Source: Coniochaeta sp. PMI_546 (Eukaryota; Ascomycota; Sordariomycetes; Coniochaetales; Coniochaetaceae). From it: a stretch of 64,000 nt of DNA. Location: positions 1,550,001 through 1,614,000 of the forward strand of contig MU271146.1 of NCBI GenBank assembly GCA_021432605.1, in the 5' to 3' direction. Every line of letters starts with the position of its first letter. Positions within the stretch are counted from its first letter, which is position 1. A model generated the notes under the pieces. That model was not told where the DNA came from, did no database searches, and saw nothing but the letters and a program-made list of their open reading frames with translations. Below, piece by piece: positions 11,041 through 20,867 of this stretch. The translations under genes and the position numbers were made by a program.

Positions 11041-11514
11041 CTACCGAGGCTTAGGATCCGGACCGATGAGATCCGCGATGGCTGTGCTCCTAGCGATGAG
11101 GGTCGTCTTGACGCTGCCGTCTCGATACCGGGTCGTTTTGTCGTATAAGCTGTAGATCTTTTCCGTGCCCATCTTCGATGAACGGTATGTCACGCAGACT
11201 TCAACGACGTCCTTCGGGAGTTTCTTCTGTGCCACCTTCTCCTCTCGACTCTCTGGGGGCGGAGCAATGAGATGTTTGATGGGTATTGCTTTGATAAGCA
11301 GGGTCTTCTTGCTGATGCCACCTCGGCGACGGGTGGTCTTGTCTGTCATCTTGTAAATATTCTTGGTACCAATCCTCGTGCCGCGATATCTTTCGATGAC
11401 TGAAACTATGTTGATGGACGGTGTCTGCTGCTGCGTCTGCTCCTTCCCTCGTTGTTGCTGCTGCTGCTTCTCCATGTTGGCGACAGTTCTAGGGGATTGC
11501 CTGATGGCTGCCAT
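11041..11514 (-). CDS. Small protein with two tandem ~48-residue repeats, unknown function
   Basis: The first ATG in the frame is at 11514, giving 157 residues; the frame is open further upstream to about 11598, so a 5' exon is possible. After a Gln-rich segment (MEKQQQQQRGKEQTQQQ), two copies of one unit follow. Unit one has 'ERYRGTRIGTKNIY..TDKTTRRR' and ends 'KHLIAPP'; unit two has 'VTYRSSKMGTEKIY..YDKTTRYR' and ends 'ADLIGPD'. Aligned identity is roughly 45 percent, with conserved Y-R, G-T, I-Y, DKTTR and a final L-I-x-P. Preservation of the pattern in one frame argues for a real protein. No family was recognised. It is basic and has no membrane segment. Confidence 0.5.
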   Translation of the reverse strand: MAAIRQSPRTVANMEKQQQQQRGKEQTQQQTPSINIVSVIERYRGTRIGTKNIYKMTDKTTRRRGGISKKTLLIKAIPIKHLIAPPPESREEKVAQKKLPKDVVEVCVTYRSSKMGTEKIYSLYDKTTRYRDGSVKTTLIARSTAIADLIGPDPKPR

Positions 11515-12670
11515 GATGTTGGACGACGTTTGTCTCGTGGTAACCACCAGTTGTATATTGCGTGAACCGAGGGTGGCAGAGGTTGGACACACCAGCAAGT
11601 TTGTGGAAGACGAAAGAGTGGTTCACGGAAGAGACATCGAAAGACGTAGGAGAGCAACAACAGGATCACTCAGAAAGACGCGAGCGCCATAGGGGTCGCA
11701 GGTAGTCATCTTGCCTTCACTACAGGTCTGGCTGATTAGGTTTGTTCACAATAAGGTAGTTCGGGCCACAATCCGCAAATGGGACATCAAACTCTCGTGT
11801 CCTCCGCTGTAACCACTCCATGACCAACACGGGCCTGGTGAAGACGCCCCTCTTACAGCCCACCGTGACTCAGTATACCTCTTTCGACGACTAGATTGAC
11901 CGCAGCAGTCTCGGTGAGAGTCGCGGCAGTCTCCTACCGCAACATCGATCTGACATGTTCGCACAGGGCGCGCGGCACTGCGCTACAACCTCCAAAGTCC
12001 AAGGCCAGTTCCTGGGGTCTAGGTTATCCGCTGTCACCGTGCAACCTAAATTCATTATTAGCGTGGCTTCCGAAGCATACGAGGGGATTCTTCCACAGCA
12101 GGATACGTCCAAATACTATGTTATACTTTGGCATGTCGACAGAGTAAAGGGTAAGGATAATATTCGTCGACTTTAGAGTTCATGCCAAAGCCTATAAGCT
12201 CTGTGTTCTGCCCCACCTAGGAGCCATACCAAGGATAACACTAGACTTAGTATAGGCCTGATAATTATAGACTCAGTGATCAATTCTAAAAGGGGGCAGC
12301 AATTGGAAGTTCACTCGAACTCCGTGGCGGGCAGTCAAGGGGATGTTGAGTGGAAAATAGCTGTGTAAGGTGAGATGGACGGAAACCGGTGAACAGTATT
12401 ACAAAGGACAACAATCGCGAATCCCAGCGCCTCTTTGCCGACCAACCAAATCGCGGAGCGGCGGTGATTCCGGACTCGGCAGCGACAACGTCTCACCTAG
12501 ACCAGGATAGGAGGCCCGAGGCACAGGAGGCGCCGTACCGTTCCATTTCAACCTCCTTTTTCTTAAACTCTCGACGTCTCAGCAGACATTTCCCTTTTTT
12601 ACTGATCTTGGCCTTCGAGACACATCTTGCCTCCAAGAATACAACCACGATAACAATAACAACCCTCATC
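11515..12670. promoter_or_regulatory. Divergent region upstream of eIF4E-family gene
   Basis: This 1.16-kb region lies between the tandem-repeat gene and the eIF4E gene. The stretch 12121-12300 is AT-rich with no coding frame. A pyrimidine-rich segment and an A-rich leader (12640-12670) precede the eIF4E start. An open frame in phase with eIF4E reaches back to 12389 but lacks conservation and is taken as leader. Confidence 0.4.
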
Positions 12671-13585
12671 ATGTCGAGACTACCGTCCCTCTTCACCCGC
12701 AACCTCCCCTCGTCTCTGTCACAGAGCTCTTCCGATCCAAACCTAGACAACATTGCCTCGCCCGCCGAGCAGCGCGACGATGCGAAGCGTAACTTCCTAA
12801 AGGCGATGCGGCCTCTGCCGACGCAGCACTACTGGAACGTCTACTTTGACCGCCAAGCTAAAGACCAACCGCCCAAATCAACCGATGGCGCCGAGTACAA
12901 GGCTCAGCTCGAGCAGCTCGGCACCCAGATCGAGAGCGTGCAGGACTTCTGGCGGTACAACAATAACACCCCAGTCGACCAGATCAAGATGCGCGAGTCC
13001 ATCTACCTCTTCAAGGCCGGCTTCAAGCCCATCTGGGAGGACCGGCGGAACATCAACGGCGGCAGTTGGACGTTCCGAGTTCCCAAGAGTATCGGGCCCG
13101 ATGTGTGGACCCATGTGCAGCTGCTCGCCATTGGCGAGCAGCTTCAGGAGGCCCTGGAAGAAGGTACGCCAAGCACTGTTGCCTGAGACATTGGGGCAGG
13201 CTACAGACGGCATGGAAGATACAACATCACAATGCTAACTATATAAACCACAGGCGACCAGATCTGCGGCGTCGGCCTCTCGGTCCGTTTTAACTCCCAT
13301 CTCATCTCCGTCTGGCACCGCGAGTCCGACAAGAAGAAGTCGGTCGACGGCATCCTCCAATGCGTCCTCGAGAACCTCCCGGCCGAGCTACGCCCCAAGC
13401 CCGACAACTACTTCTACAAGAAGCACTCGGACCATGCCGGTTTCAAGGCCCCTCCAGAGCTACAGGCGGTTTTGGACTCGCAGAAGGCGCGGGAAGCCGC
13501 CGCCGCCGCCAAAGCTGCCGCCGAGGCACCTCAGGTTCAGGTGTCTGATACCGCCAAGGATTCAAGTACAGAGGACAAGCAATGA
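12671..13585 (+). CDS. eIF4E-family cap-binding protein, class II-like
   Basis: mRNA 5' cap-binding translation factor family. Two exons (12671-13163, 13254-13585; GTACGC donor, GCTAAC branch point) give 274 residues. The eIF4E fold is recognisable from 'HYWNVYFDRQ' (Trp55), 'VQDFWRYNN' (Trp94), 'GFKPIWEDRRNINGGSW' (Trp122, Trp133) and 'ISVWHRESDKK'. The position matching Trp46 of the WTLWY motif is Tyr, and no Trp corresponds to the first cap-stacking Trp56. This pattern is that of class II eIF4E (4EHP-like) rather than the canonical factor. The C-terminus adds an Ala/Lys-rich helix. Such proteins may repress or modulate selected mRNAs; that is inference here. Confidence 0.9.
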
Positions 13586-14051
13586 TCATATATACCTGGA
13601 AATAAAAGAAGAGGAATTGGCATTTTGGGCATTCAGGTCTGTCGCATCTTGACTATATAGCGAGTGGGATACTCAAGTTGAATAAGCAACCGGATCATTG
13701 TTGCGCATGGATTGCATTCTGAAGGCGTAGGAGTTGGGGCTTGAAATTTCTCGAAGGCACAAATCACGACTATGCCCCCAGGAAGACAGAGACGTTCTAG
13801 AGAGCATGCATTTCAATGCTTTCTCAATCTTGACGCATCAGAGTAGCGTGCAGAAATAGCATTCTCTTCGTACTCTACCAATCTTTTCTCCGGCATAATA
13901 CCTTTCCGCTGAACACAGATCATACCGTGTCCCAACCAAGCATCCCAATAACTCCAACGCCAGCCGAACCAGCCTACCAGATCGTACGCCTGGGTATCAG
14001 AAGACCAAAACCATAACCCTCCGCTCCTGAACTCCCGTAGCCCTCGCTTTC
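13586..14051. other. Convergent 3' intergenic region
   Basis: This 466-bp region lies between the convergent eIF4E and EF-hand genes. No coding frame was seen. Confidence 0.5.
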
Positions 14052-14788
14052 TTACCTCCAGACACCCGCCCGTCGCATGACACCCTCAAACTCCTCCCTC
14101 CCAACACCAGTGCCCACGCCAGCACCCCCGTTCGCCTCGAGTATCATGTCCCGCAGCACCGCCTCGTCCACCTCCTCCTTGAGCAGGGCAGCAACCCTCT
14201 TCAGATGCGCCAGCGTTATCCTCCCCTCCACCTCGTCCTTGCCGGTAAACAGCTTGAACGCATCGTCCACCTCCTCTTGCACATCTTCCCTGTCCCTGGA
14301 ATGCAGCTTCAGCGCGCAGATCGCGACGAACGACGGGTACGTCGCGAAACCTTCGTCTTCGGGGTCGAGGATGGAAGTAAACTCGGACAGTTCCTCCTTC
14401 GAGCTGGGAGGCACGCCTAGCGCTCTATCAAAAGCCTCTGCGTTAGGCCAGCCAGCACTTTCGCGTAGAACAAGATTTGACTCGGCAAAAAAAGAGAGAG
14501 AAAGAAACGACCTACGTCATGGCGCGCCGCACGTCGCCTATGGGGATCACGCCCTCCTTCTCGCCGTCCATCGGCTCGGAGAAGAGCCCGAAGGCCTCCT
14601 TGATGTCGGCTTCTTCCTGCGCTGTGATGTTGTGCTCTTTGGCGAGCTTAGACTGGCGGGGCTGCTTTGCGCCCGAGCCGGTCGCGGCGGCGGTTGGGGG
14701 CCGGCGTTTTGGAGGCTGGAAAGGGCACCCATGAATTAGTTTCGGCCCTCAATATCACTGAAGTCGAGGAGCATTTCATGCCTACCAT
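14052..14788 (-). CDS. EF-hand (calmodulin/centrin superfamily) protein
   Basis: Three exons (14788-14786, 14715-14516, 14424-14052) give 191 residues. The first exon is only the ATG followed by a GTAGGC donor. The N-terminus is basic (PPKRRPPT, then KQPRQSKLAKEH), followed by four EF-hand-like units: 'EADIKEAFGLFSEPMDGEKEG', 'TSILDPEDEGFATYPSF', 'DDAFKLFTGKDEVEGRITLAH' and 'EANGGAGVGTGVGREEF'. The loops lack several canonical Asp/Glu ligands, so calcium binding is probably weak or lost in most of them. The helix 'EVDDAFKLF' and the layout resemble centrin/calmodulin-like proteins. No specific partner can be named. Confidence 0.78.
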
Positions 14789-15502
14789 GTTGATCTGTAC
14801 GAGTTTGTGGTGCACCGTTAATGTGCTTGCATGCGTTTAGTAAACTCGATGTCAAAAAAGCGATGACGCCCTCGTGCCAATCTACAAGCGGGACATCGAC
14901 GCGTTGGCACGTGCACTATTTAGCTCGAGTGGGCCTTGAGGTCTTGGCACAGGATCGGCTTTATAAAAAATCTCGACAACCTTCCTAGTCTTCCACTCTC
15001 CCAAACAATTCAAGGCCAGACTTCGACAAGAAGCAGTCTCTCCTGATGGTTACGGGCGACCGCGGTCATATGGTATGACTTTAATCACTCTCCCTCTTCC
15101 ATTCAGGCAAGGTTTGTATATCTCCTTACTGCTCTTTCCTTCCCTCACTCCCCCTTTACAGCTTCTTATAATAATGCTAGAGCTGGCCGCCGCCAACTCC
15201 AGAGCGGCACAGTGTGGACACTGAAGCGATATTGAAATACTGTTATCTTCTGACATCCTCGCCTTTCAATCCAATTCACCTCTCCCACGGGTGTCTTGTT
15301 TAGGACGTGACGGAGACATTTCTATTAAGTTACTCGCAGGGTTTGCTATTAGACGAATACAGGCACACCCGGCTATTGACATGATGGATGGACAGCCGTT
15401 CCTCTCTTCTGGGTGGGTCACAGCTTGGGTTCGGTCGGTTCGCTATACAATTAGGTCCCCTGTCATATACAGAGCCGGCGAAAAGCCTCCATCTCGGCGA
15501 AC
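14789..15502. other. Intergenic with promoter-like and intron-like signals but no clear gene
   Basis: This 714-bp region lies between two minus-strand genes. On the plus strand, CACGTG (14909-14914) and TTTATAAAA (14960-14968) precede a CT-rich leader and an ATG at 15045. Then come a GTATGA donor (15072), two YAG acceptors (one at 15105, one near 15160) and a short frame ending TGA. The arrangement looks like a transcription unit, but the longest spliced frame I can build is below 30 codons. Confidence 0.35.
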
Positions 15503-16846
15503 TCACGAGAAGTTGTTCTTCATCTCCCTCAGCTTCGTCATGATCTCGATAGGATCCTTTGAGCCGGTAGCCTTCTGAATCTCGGGGTCGTGTGGCCGCA
15601 TGAAGACGTTGTGTTTCTGCGGTAAATCAGCCGCAGTTCCATCAGCGGTATGCCTTTTGGGTGGGTGTCCGTACCTTCTCATCGCCAATAGTAAACTTGC
15701 CCTGCGTCTCCTTGTTCTGGTTTGCGAAAGCCTCGAGCGCCTTGACCGGCTCGCTCTTCAGGACGGACAGCGCAAACTTGACATTTGATTTGGTGTACTC
15801 GTGTCCGGGCTATATCTGGCAGTCAGTACCTGGTCGTTTCGGCTTCTCAAGGATGGACTCACAAAAACCCTGGTGTCATCCGGTAGCGACGCCAGCGTCT
15901 CGTTCAGAGCCTTGTGCATCTCTGCTCCTGTGCCTTCGAAGAACTTTCCGCACCCTGGCAACACGTATTCAGTGATTGGTCCATAAGTTGAACGAGGACA
16001 GGCAACATAAATACCTCCATGGAACAGGGTGTCACCCGTAAAGACGACCTTGTCGCCGTTGTCCTCCATGAACCAGCAGATGCTGTCCTGCGTGTGGCAT
16101 GGCGTGTAGAGACCCTTGACGTTGATATCGCCAATCTTGAAGCCCTCGCCGTTACCGGGCGTCTTGGTCACTGCTTCGCAGTCCTTGCCGCCGATTATGG
16201 GGAGCTTGGGCAGGCCCAATTCCGCCAGCTAGAGACCGAGGTTAGTGAATATTTGACTGTCTTGCAGGTGGCCTTGAGACACCCACCAGTTTCTTGTTGC
16301 CTCCCGCATGGTCCCAGTGGCTTGGTGATGTAGATTAGCATTGCTGGTCCGCCTATGGTGTCTGGTTGGAGCTGGATGTCTTACTGGTGCGTGTTGACGA
16401 TGGCCGTTAAATTTATCTTGCCATCCTGAATGGCCTTCTTCAGGACTGGAGCGACTCTATCGAACCAAGTTAGCTCACGTCAGGCTTGTGGGTGCGCATC
16501 TCGTCACTCACTCGGGCGGGTTCGCCGGGTCGATGATGACGGCGTCCTTGGATTTGTCATCGACGACAAGGTAGGCGTAGTTGTTGGAACTACCAACCCC
16601 TGTTCGCCGTGCCGTACGTCAGTGTAGTCCTTTTGGAAATATCTCTCCCAAGATGTAGTTCAAGTCACATACACATAGGGATGGACTGGATATGCATGGC
16701 GCGGGCGAGGGTGAGCTGATGAGATGAGGTAGTCAGTCAACTGTCACTCACTGCTTACATCACAGGACCTTTGAATCACGTACAGGAGTATGTATTCTGG
16801 GAAGTCTGCGTTTCGAAAAGGATGCCCTAGCGAAGAGGCTATTCAT
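15503..16846 (-). CDS. GLO2: Hydroxyacylglutathione hydrolase (glyoxalase II)
   Basis: Second enzyme of methylglyoxal detoxification: it hydrolyses S-D-lactoylglutathione to D-lactate and glutathione using a binuclear metal site in a metallo-beta-lactamase fold. Motifs rebuilt across introns are THHHWDHAGGN (split by an intron after NTHH), 'TPCHTQDSICWF', 'VFTGDTLFHGG', 'GCGKFFEG' and, near the C-terminus, the GHEYT region followed by 'NVKFALSVL'. The end is 'TKLREMKNNFS'. The gene is intron-rich. Two starts are visible. The ATG at 16697 gives the cytosolic form (MHIQSIPMWVGSSNNY). An upstream exon 16846-16784 (MNSLFARASFSKRRLPRIHTP) joins in phase at 16715 and adds a 27-residue basic, acid-free leader that looks mitochondrial. 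Confidence 0.92.
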
Positions 16847-17101
16847 TGGGAGGAATAAGATGGAGTTAGAGATGCACAGAGCTTGAGCGTCAGTGGTCAG
16901 GTTATGACGATCCGAGGTGAACGCAGGTACAGCGGCAAGAGGGGACACAATAGATGACTAATCAATTACGCTCTTGCGGTCCCGTTCGAATATGGCGACT
17001 CGTAAATGGGATCGAACAGTGTGTGCCACGAATTACTCAGTTCTATCTATGATGATGGGATTCAAAAGGAGCATCATGATCATATGCCGGTGCTCGCTTG
17101 G

Positions 17102-18168
17102 CTAAGCCAACCCTATCGGTTTCGGCACCCAGCCTCTCCTGTCATACCGTGACCACGCCGGGCCTTCCTCCAAAACATCAGCCTCCGGACTCTCTTCACG
17201 CGAAGCGTGCACGTCCGCTTTCACCTTTTCAAGCTCCCTCTTGTCTTCTTCCAGCATACGTCGATACGCCGCAATGTCCCTCGCGGGCCTCTGCGGGCGA
17301 GGTTGCTTGTCTTCCTCTGTCGGCGCAACCTTCAGTCCCGCCTCTAGTAACTCCCTCAAAAAAGCCGTTCCCTTCCGCATCACCTTGGCTGAATTCGTTT
17401 GTTGGTTGATTTCGATCGTCACGTCATACAACTCTTGCGTACCTCGCTTATCGAGCTCCTCTCGTATCCTCGCTTCCGTCTCCTTGTCGTCCGTGGTGAA
17501 CAGCTCCATCAGCAGCGTCCGGCAAGCCTTCACGCCAGCGGCTTCGGCGGGTTCGTGCTCGGCCGTCTTGCCGTCCGTTCCCGCCGGGTTTGCCTCGTCC
17601 AGATGTCGCCAGTAGTAGTCGTATATCCAGTCTAGAGCTTTCTCCGCTGCTGTCCGTAGACGCGTCAGCGAGGGGAGCTGCTCGTGCGTAGCTTGGTGCC
17701 GTAGCTCGACAAATGTGGCCGGTAGCCCGACGCTCTTGGCCACCGCGTACATGCTCATCTTTCTTGCCTTGTCCTGGTGGCTGTCCATGAGGCCGGTGAC
17801 GAAACTGTGACGGGGATCAGCAGGGTATTATTGACCGGCTGAAGGTCGTGCTTCACTCACCGACTAAATGCAGCCGAGTAGGCGGCGCGCACCGCATAAG
17901 AACTGGAGCTGCCTGCCAGGCTCGACTCTGAGGTGGCCTGGGCATCACTCAAGATGGCGGCCTCTAAGAGCGCTGTTGACTCGACTAGGTGAGGACAGTT
18001 GCCGCGCTGCATCCACATCGACACCCGCGCCACGGCCTCTTGCTTGCGTCGCAGGGCCTCTTCACTTGTGTGCGAGATGGGAGTCTTGTGGTAGTTGGGG
18101 TAGAGCTGCTGCCGCACCGTTAGGAGCTCTTGTTGGTCTCGCCATGGCGTGAATATGTATTGGACCAT
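17102..18168 (-). CDS. LAS1: Las1-type HEPN endoribonuclease, pre-rRNA ITS2 processing
   Basis: Las1 with Grc3 cleaves ITS2 at the C2 site in nucleolar pre-60S particles. Two exons (18168-17861, 17804-17102) give 336 residues. The N-terminus '[19 protein letters not shown]' is the family signature. The nuclease motif R-H-x-x-T-H-E is at residues 138-144 (RHQATHE), giving the HEPN catalytic Arg and His, followed by '[23 protein letters not shown]'. The C-terminal part has a charged helix ([17 protein letters not shown]) and ends '[10 protein letters not shown]'. It is shorter than yeast Las1 because the long C-terminal extension is reduced. It lies head-to-tail with glyoxalase II. Confidence 0.9.
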
Positions 18169-19736
18169 TTAATCTAGTAGGCTTAAAGAAATTTACGGGG
18201 CTAGGGAGGTACTCGATGCAAATATATGCGTGGATATGGCTGTGGGGGTGTAATTGTCGATGGGCTTGGTGTTCAGAGTTGTGAAGTTTCTGGAGATAAA
18301 AAAGCTATCGCCAAATTTAGCATTCTGGCATCAAAACACAATTAACACGACCAAGTCACCCGTCGCATGTTGCTTAACCGACAGAAATACCTGGAGAATC
18401 GACATATAGTATGCTAGATATCACGCACATGTTTTTTTTTTTAACTGCGTTGGCTCGAAGGCACGTCGACATTTTTTTGCCACAGCTCATGACCTACCCT
18501 ATACACATGCTGTCAATGACACGCGAGTCACTGCTGACGATGCGTAAATACCATGCTTCTCTCCCTGCCTTTTGTCAGGAAAAAACACGCGCCTCAGGGC
18601 CCAAGCAAAGTTTGAGAATTATAGGTGAACATCCTCAACCTGAGCGGTCGTATCAGCAAGGAGCTGTACGTCGTGTTTGTTGAACCTGCGTCAACCGTTT
18701 CTAGTGGTCTAAAGGAAGCTCACTACTATAGTAGGTACCTCCAGAGCTCAGTAGGACCAACGAACGCGATTCCCTCTCCAATGTCAGGAACAGTAGCTCT
18801 TAACATCCTAGTATAAGTGCATCTTGTCCCAAGACCATACCTTCTTCCATCTGCTCCCACACGATGCCCACGGGATAGTCTTCTCATCCATGAAGATACC
18901 ATACTTCTCCTACAGCTTGTTCATGATTGATTCATTCGACTTGACGGCCATGGGACCGAGATTACCCTACTCGAAGACCTGGCCGCTGAAGACCTGCTTC
19001 ACGGCGACGATTCCGATAGCGGCACTCGGAGAATTGTTTTGAGATTTTCGTGCACATTGAGGGATTGAGGGGCACAGAAAAACTTGTGCCTGTAGCAAAG
19101 TACACCGAATGTATTCTCTGGATGAAGCTCCTCGTTGAGAGACTTGAGGAGACTTCAAGTATATCCCACTTTTGATGTGGGGTTATCGTTTTTCGCACAT
19201 GGGAAAAGTGGAGAAGACGGCATGGATTACGGCGGCTCTGCATCGCTTAGCCTTAGCGAACGGGGGTTCCGCCCTTTCCAGAACTTGGGATGAGATTCGA
19301 TGGGCCTGTGCTTTCAAGTTTTGCGTCACACTGTCAAGTTCCTCGGGTGAGGATCCACTTGGTCGAGTCTATGTTTTATCAGTTATGTAGTGTAGAGTCG
19401 ACGACTGGAGTCTTTATGCTCCGTGAATAGGACGCAGTGGAAAGGGGACGTGAGAGTAGTTGAGTGCGAAAAAGAAACTCCGATTGTAAGTTATTAATCA
19501 TGATTGATTTGTAGTAGTATGCTATCAACGGACTTCCGTGTCCGGCGGGACGACCACGCTTTCCCAAATTGCCGTCTTCGAGCGACCAGCTCATCCTAAT
19601 GTCCAACTCCGGGGGTATATAAAATATCAGAACCGTCTCCAGTTGCCTGTCTCATATCTAGCATTCCTGGCCTCGCAGCCCCGAAATCCAAAACCAGACG
19701 CTCTATTGTGGCACTAACTAGACCGAACGACACTGA
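18169..19736. other. Intergenic region with a decayed coding fragment
   Basis: This 1.57-kb region is between minus-strand genes. Apart from the fragment at 18815-19040 it holds homopolymer T runs (18431-18442) and no complete open frame. Confidence 0.45.
18815..19040 (-). pseudogene. Decayed coding fragment with in-frame TAG codons
   Basis: One minus-strand frame reads like a conserved protein but is broken by two TAG codons. It goes from 'SAAIGIVAVKQVFSGQVFE', stop, 'GNLGPMAVKSNESIMNKL', stop, to 'EKYGIFMDEKTIPWASCG' and 'RWKKVWSWDKMHLY'. Both stops could come from CAG (Gln) by C-to-T change, as expected from repeat-induced point mutation or simple decay. No start, further exons or family are recognised. 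It may be a pseudogene remnant or exons joined by introns I could not find. Confidence 0.35.
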
Positions 19737-20867
19737 TCAGTCGTCTTGTGCATCGCCCTCCGCATCGTCATCATCCCCTTCTTGGGAGCCTTCGTCGTCG
19801 CTGGCAGGAGGCTCCCACGCATCTTCGAGTTTCAGGCCTTTGCCCGTAGGTTCTTGATGCGTGAAGGAGCCTCCCAGAAGGGAAGATATGGTTGATCGAT
19901 GGTATTCGAGATGAGCGTCAATTGGTTTCTCCGGCGTGTCGTACAATCCCATCCCGTACAGGATCTCCCCATCGTCATCCTCCTCACCCTCCAATGGTTG
20001 GTATGGTATGCTTTCTTCCGACTGAAGTCTAGGTTCAGCTTGTGGCGCTTGCACAAAATCCTCTGGAGTGGGTGGAGCCGTGCTCGAGTTGAAGCCGTGG
20101 GAAGCAAATGAGTTCCATGAGTCGACAGTTGAAGGAGGTGCGGCCTCGCTGTATGCATCTGATCCTGTTCCTGTTGAGCCTCGAGCTAGCCTACCCACCA
20201 GTGGTGCAGGTCCCGGAGCGGGAGGAGACAGTTCTGGCATCGTGGCCCAGGAGGCTTGAGGGAAGTACTGAAGCGGCTGTTGCTCGAATCCTGTAGTGGG
20301 AAGTGATAGTGGTGAGAATGCAGAGGTAGGCGACGTGTAGCCCGAATAGACAGCCGGTGTTGGCGGGAGCTGGCGGCTGCTCATGAAGTAGTCGACATCA
20401 GCGTATGAATAAACCGGAAATTGTGACGACGACATCTGGTATTGCGCTTGTGGCTGTAGTTGCACCTGTGGTTCTGGCTGGTGAACGAACTGTGACGGCG
20501 GATGCCAGCTGAACGGCCGGGCGGACCGTGTTGGATCCAAGTCCATTTGTGATGCTGGGGACATGTTGTCGTGGGCGGGTTGACTGGGTGAAGGGTGATA
20601 CTGATTGTCGTTCGCGACCGCCCGTCTCCTTCCATGCAGAGCCGAGGATCCTGGACTATTATGGGCGCTCCGCGGCTTCACCACACGCATGGCGCCGCCT
20701 TGATACTGGGTAGTGGTTCCTCTTGACACATGGCGGTTTTGATAACGGGAAGTAGCTAGCTGCTGTGTGAGCTTGTCCAGCAAGCTGTCTGTTGCACCAA
20801 GAGTCGAAAGGCGGGCGAGGTTCCCGCTATAGGATGTTGACATCCTCTCTGAGTAGTAGAATGTCAA
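19737..20867 (-). CDS. Disordered acidic fungal protein, possible regulator
   Basis: Single-exon frame of 376 residues; ATG 20843 (MSTSYSGN) is an alternative start. Composition is Ser/Pro/Gln/Tyr-rich and low-complexity over most of the length (for example 'QPEPQVQLQPQAQYQ', 'PPAPGPAPL'). The C-terminal quarter is more ordered and contains 'DGEILYGMGLYDTPEKP', then 'STISSLLGGSFTHQEPTGKGLKLEDAWEPP' in two parts, and ends in an Asp/Glu tail. That block looks like the conserved element. The acidic tail and Gln/Pro-rich body recall transcriptional co-regulators, but no DNA-binding domain is visible. A nearly 6-kb gene-free region lies upstream, unusual in this compact window. Function unknown. 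Confidence 0.72.
   Translation of the reverse strand: MTFYYSERMSTSYSGNLARLSTLGATDSLLDKLTQQLATSRYQNRHVSRGTTTQYQGGAMRVVKPRSAHNSPGSSALHGRRRAVANDNQYHPSPSQPAHDNMSPASQMDLDPTRSARPFSWHPPSQFVHQPEPQVQLQPQAQYQMSSSQFPVYSYADVDYFMSSRQLPPTPAVYSGYTSPTSAFSPLSLPTTGFEQQPLQYFPQASWATMPELSPPAPGPAPLVGRLARGSTGTGSDAYSEAAPPSTVDSWNSFASHGFNSSTAPPTPEDFVQAPQAEPRLQSEESIPYQPLEGEEDDDGEILYGMGLYDTPEKPIDAHLEYHRSTISSLLGGSFTHQEPTGKGLKLEDAWEPPASDDEGSQEGDDDDAEGDAQDD

Noticed and set aside
16961-17030. Possible tRNA-like TTCGAA and GATCGAAC elements
   Set aside because: The flanks do not form acceptor, D or anticodon stems on either strand.
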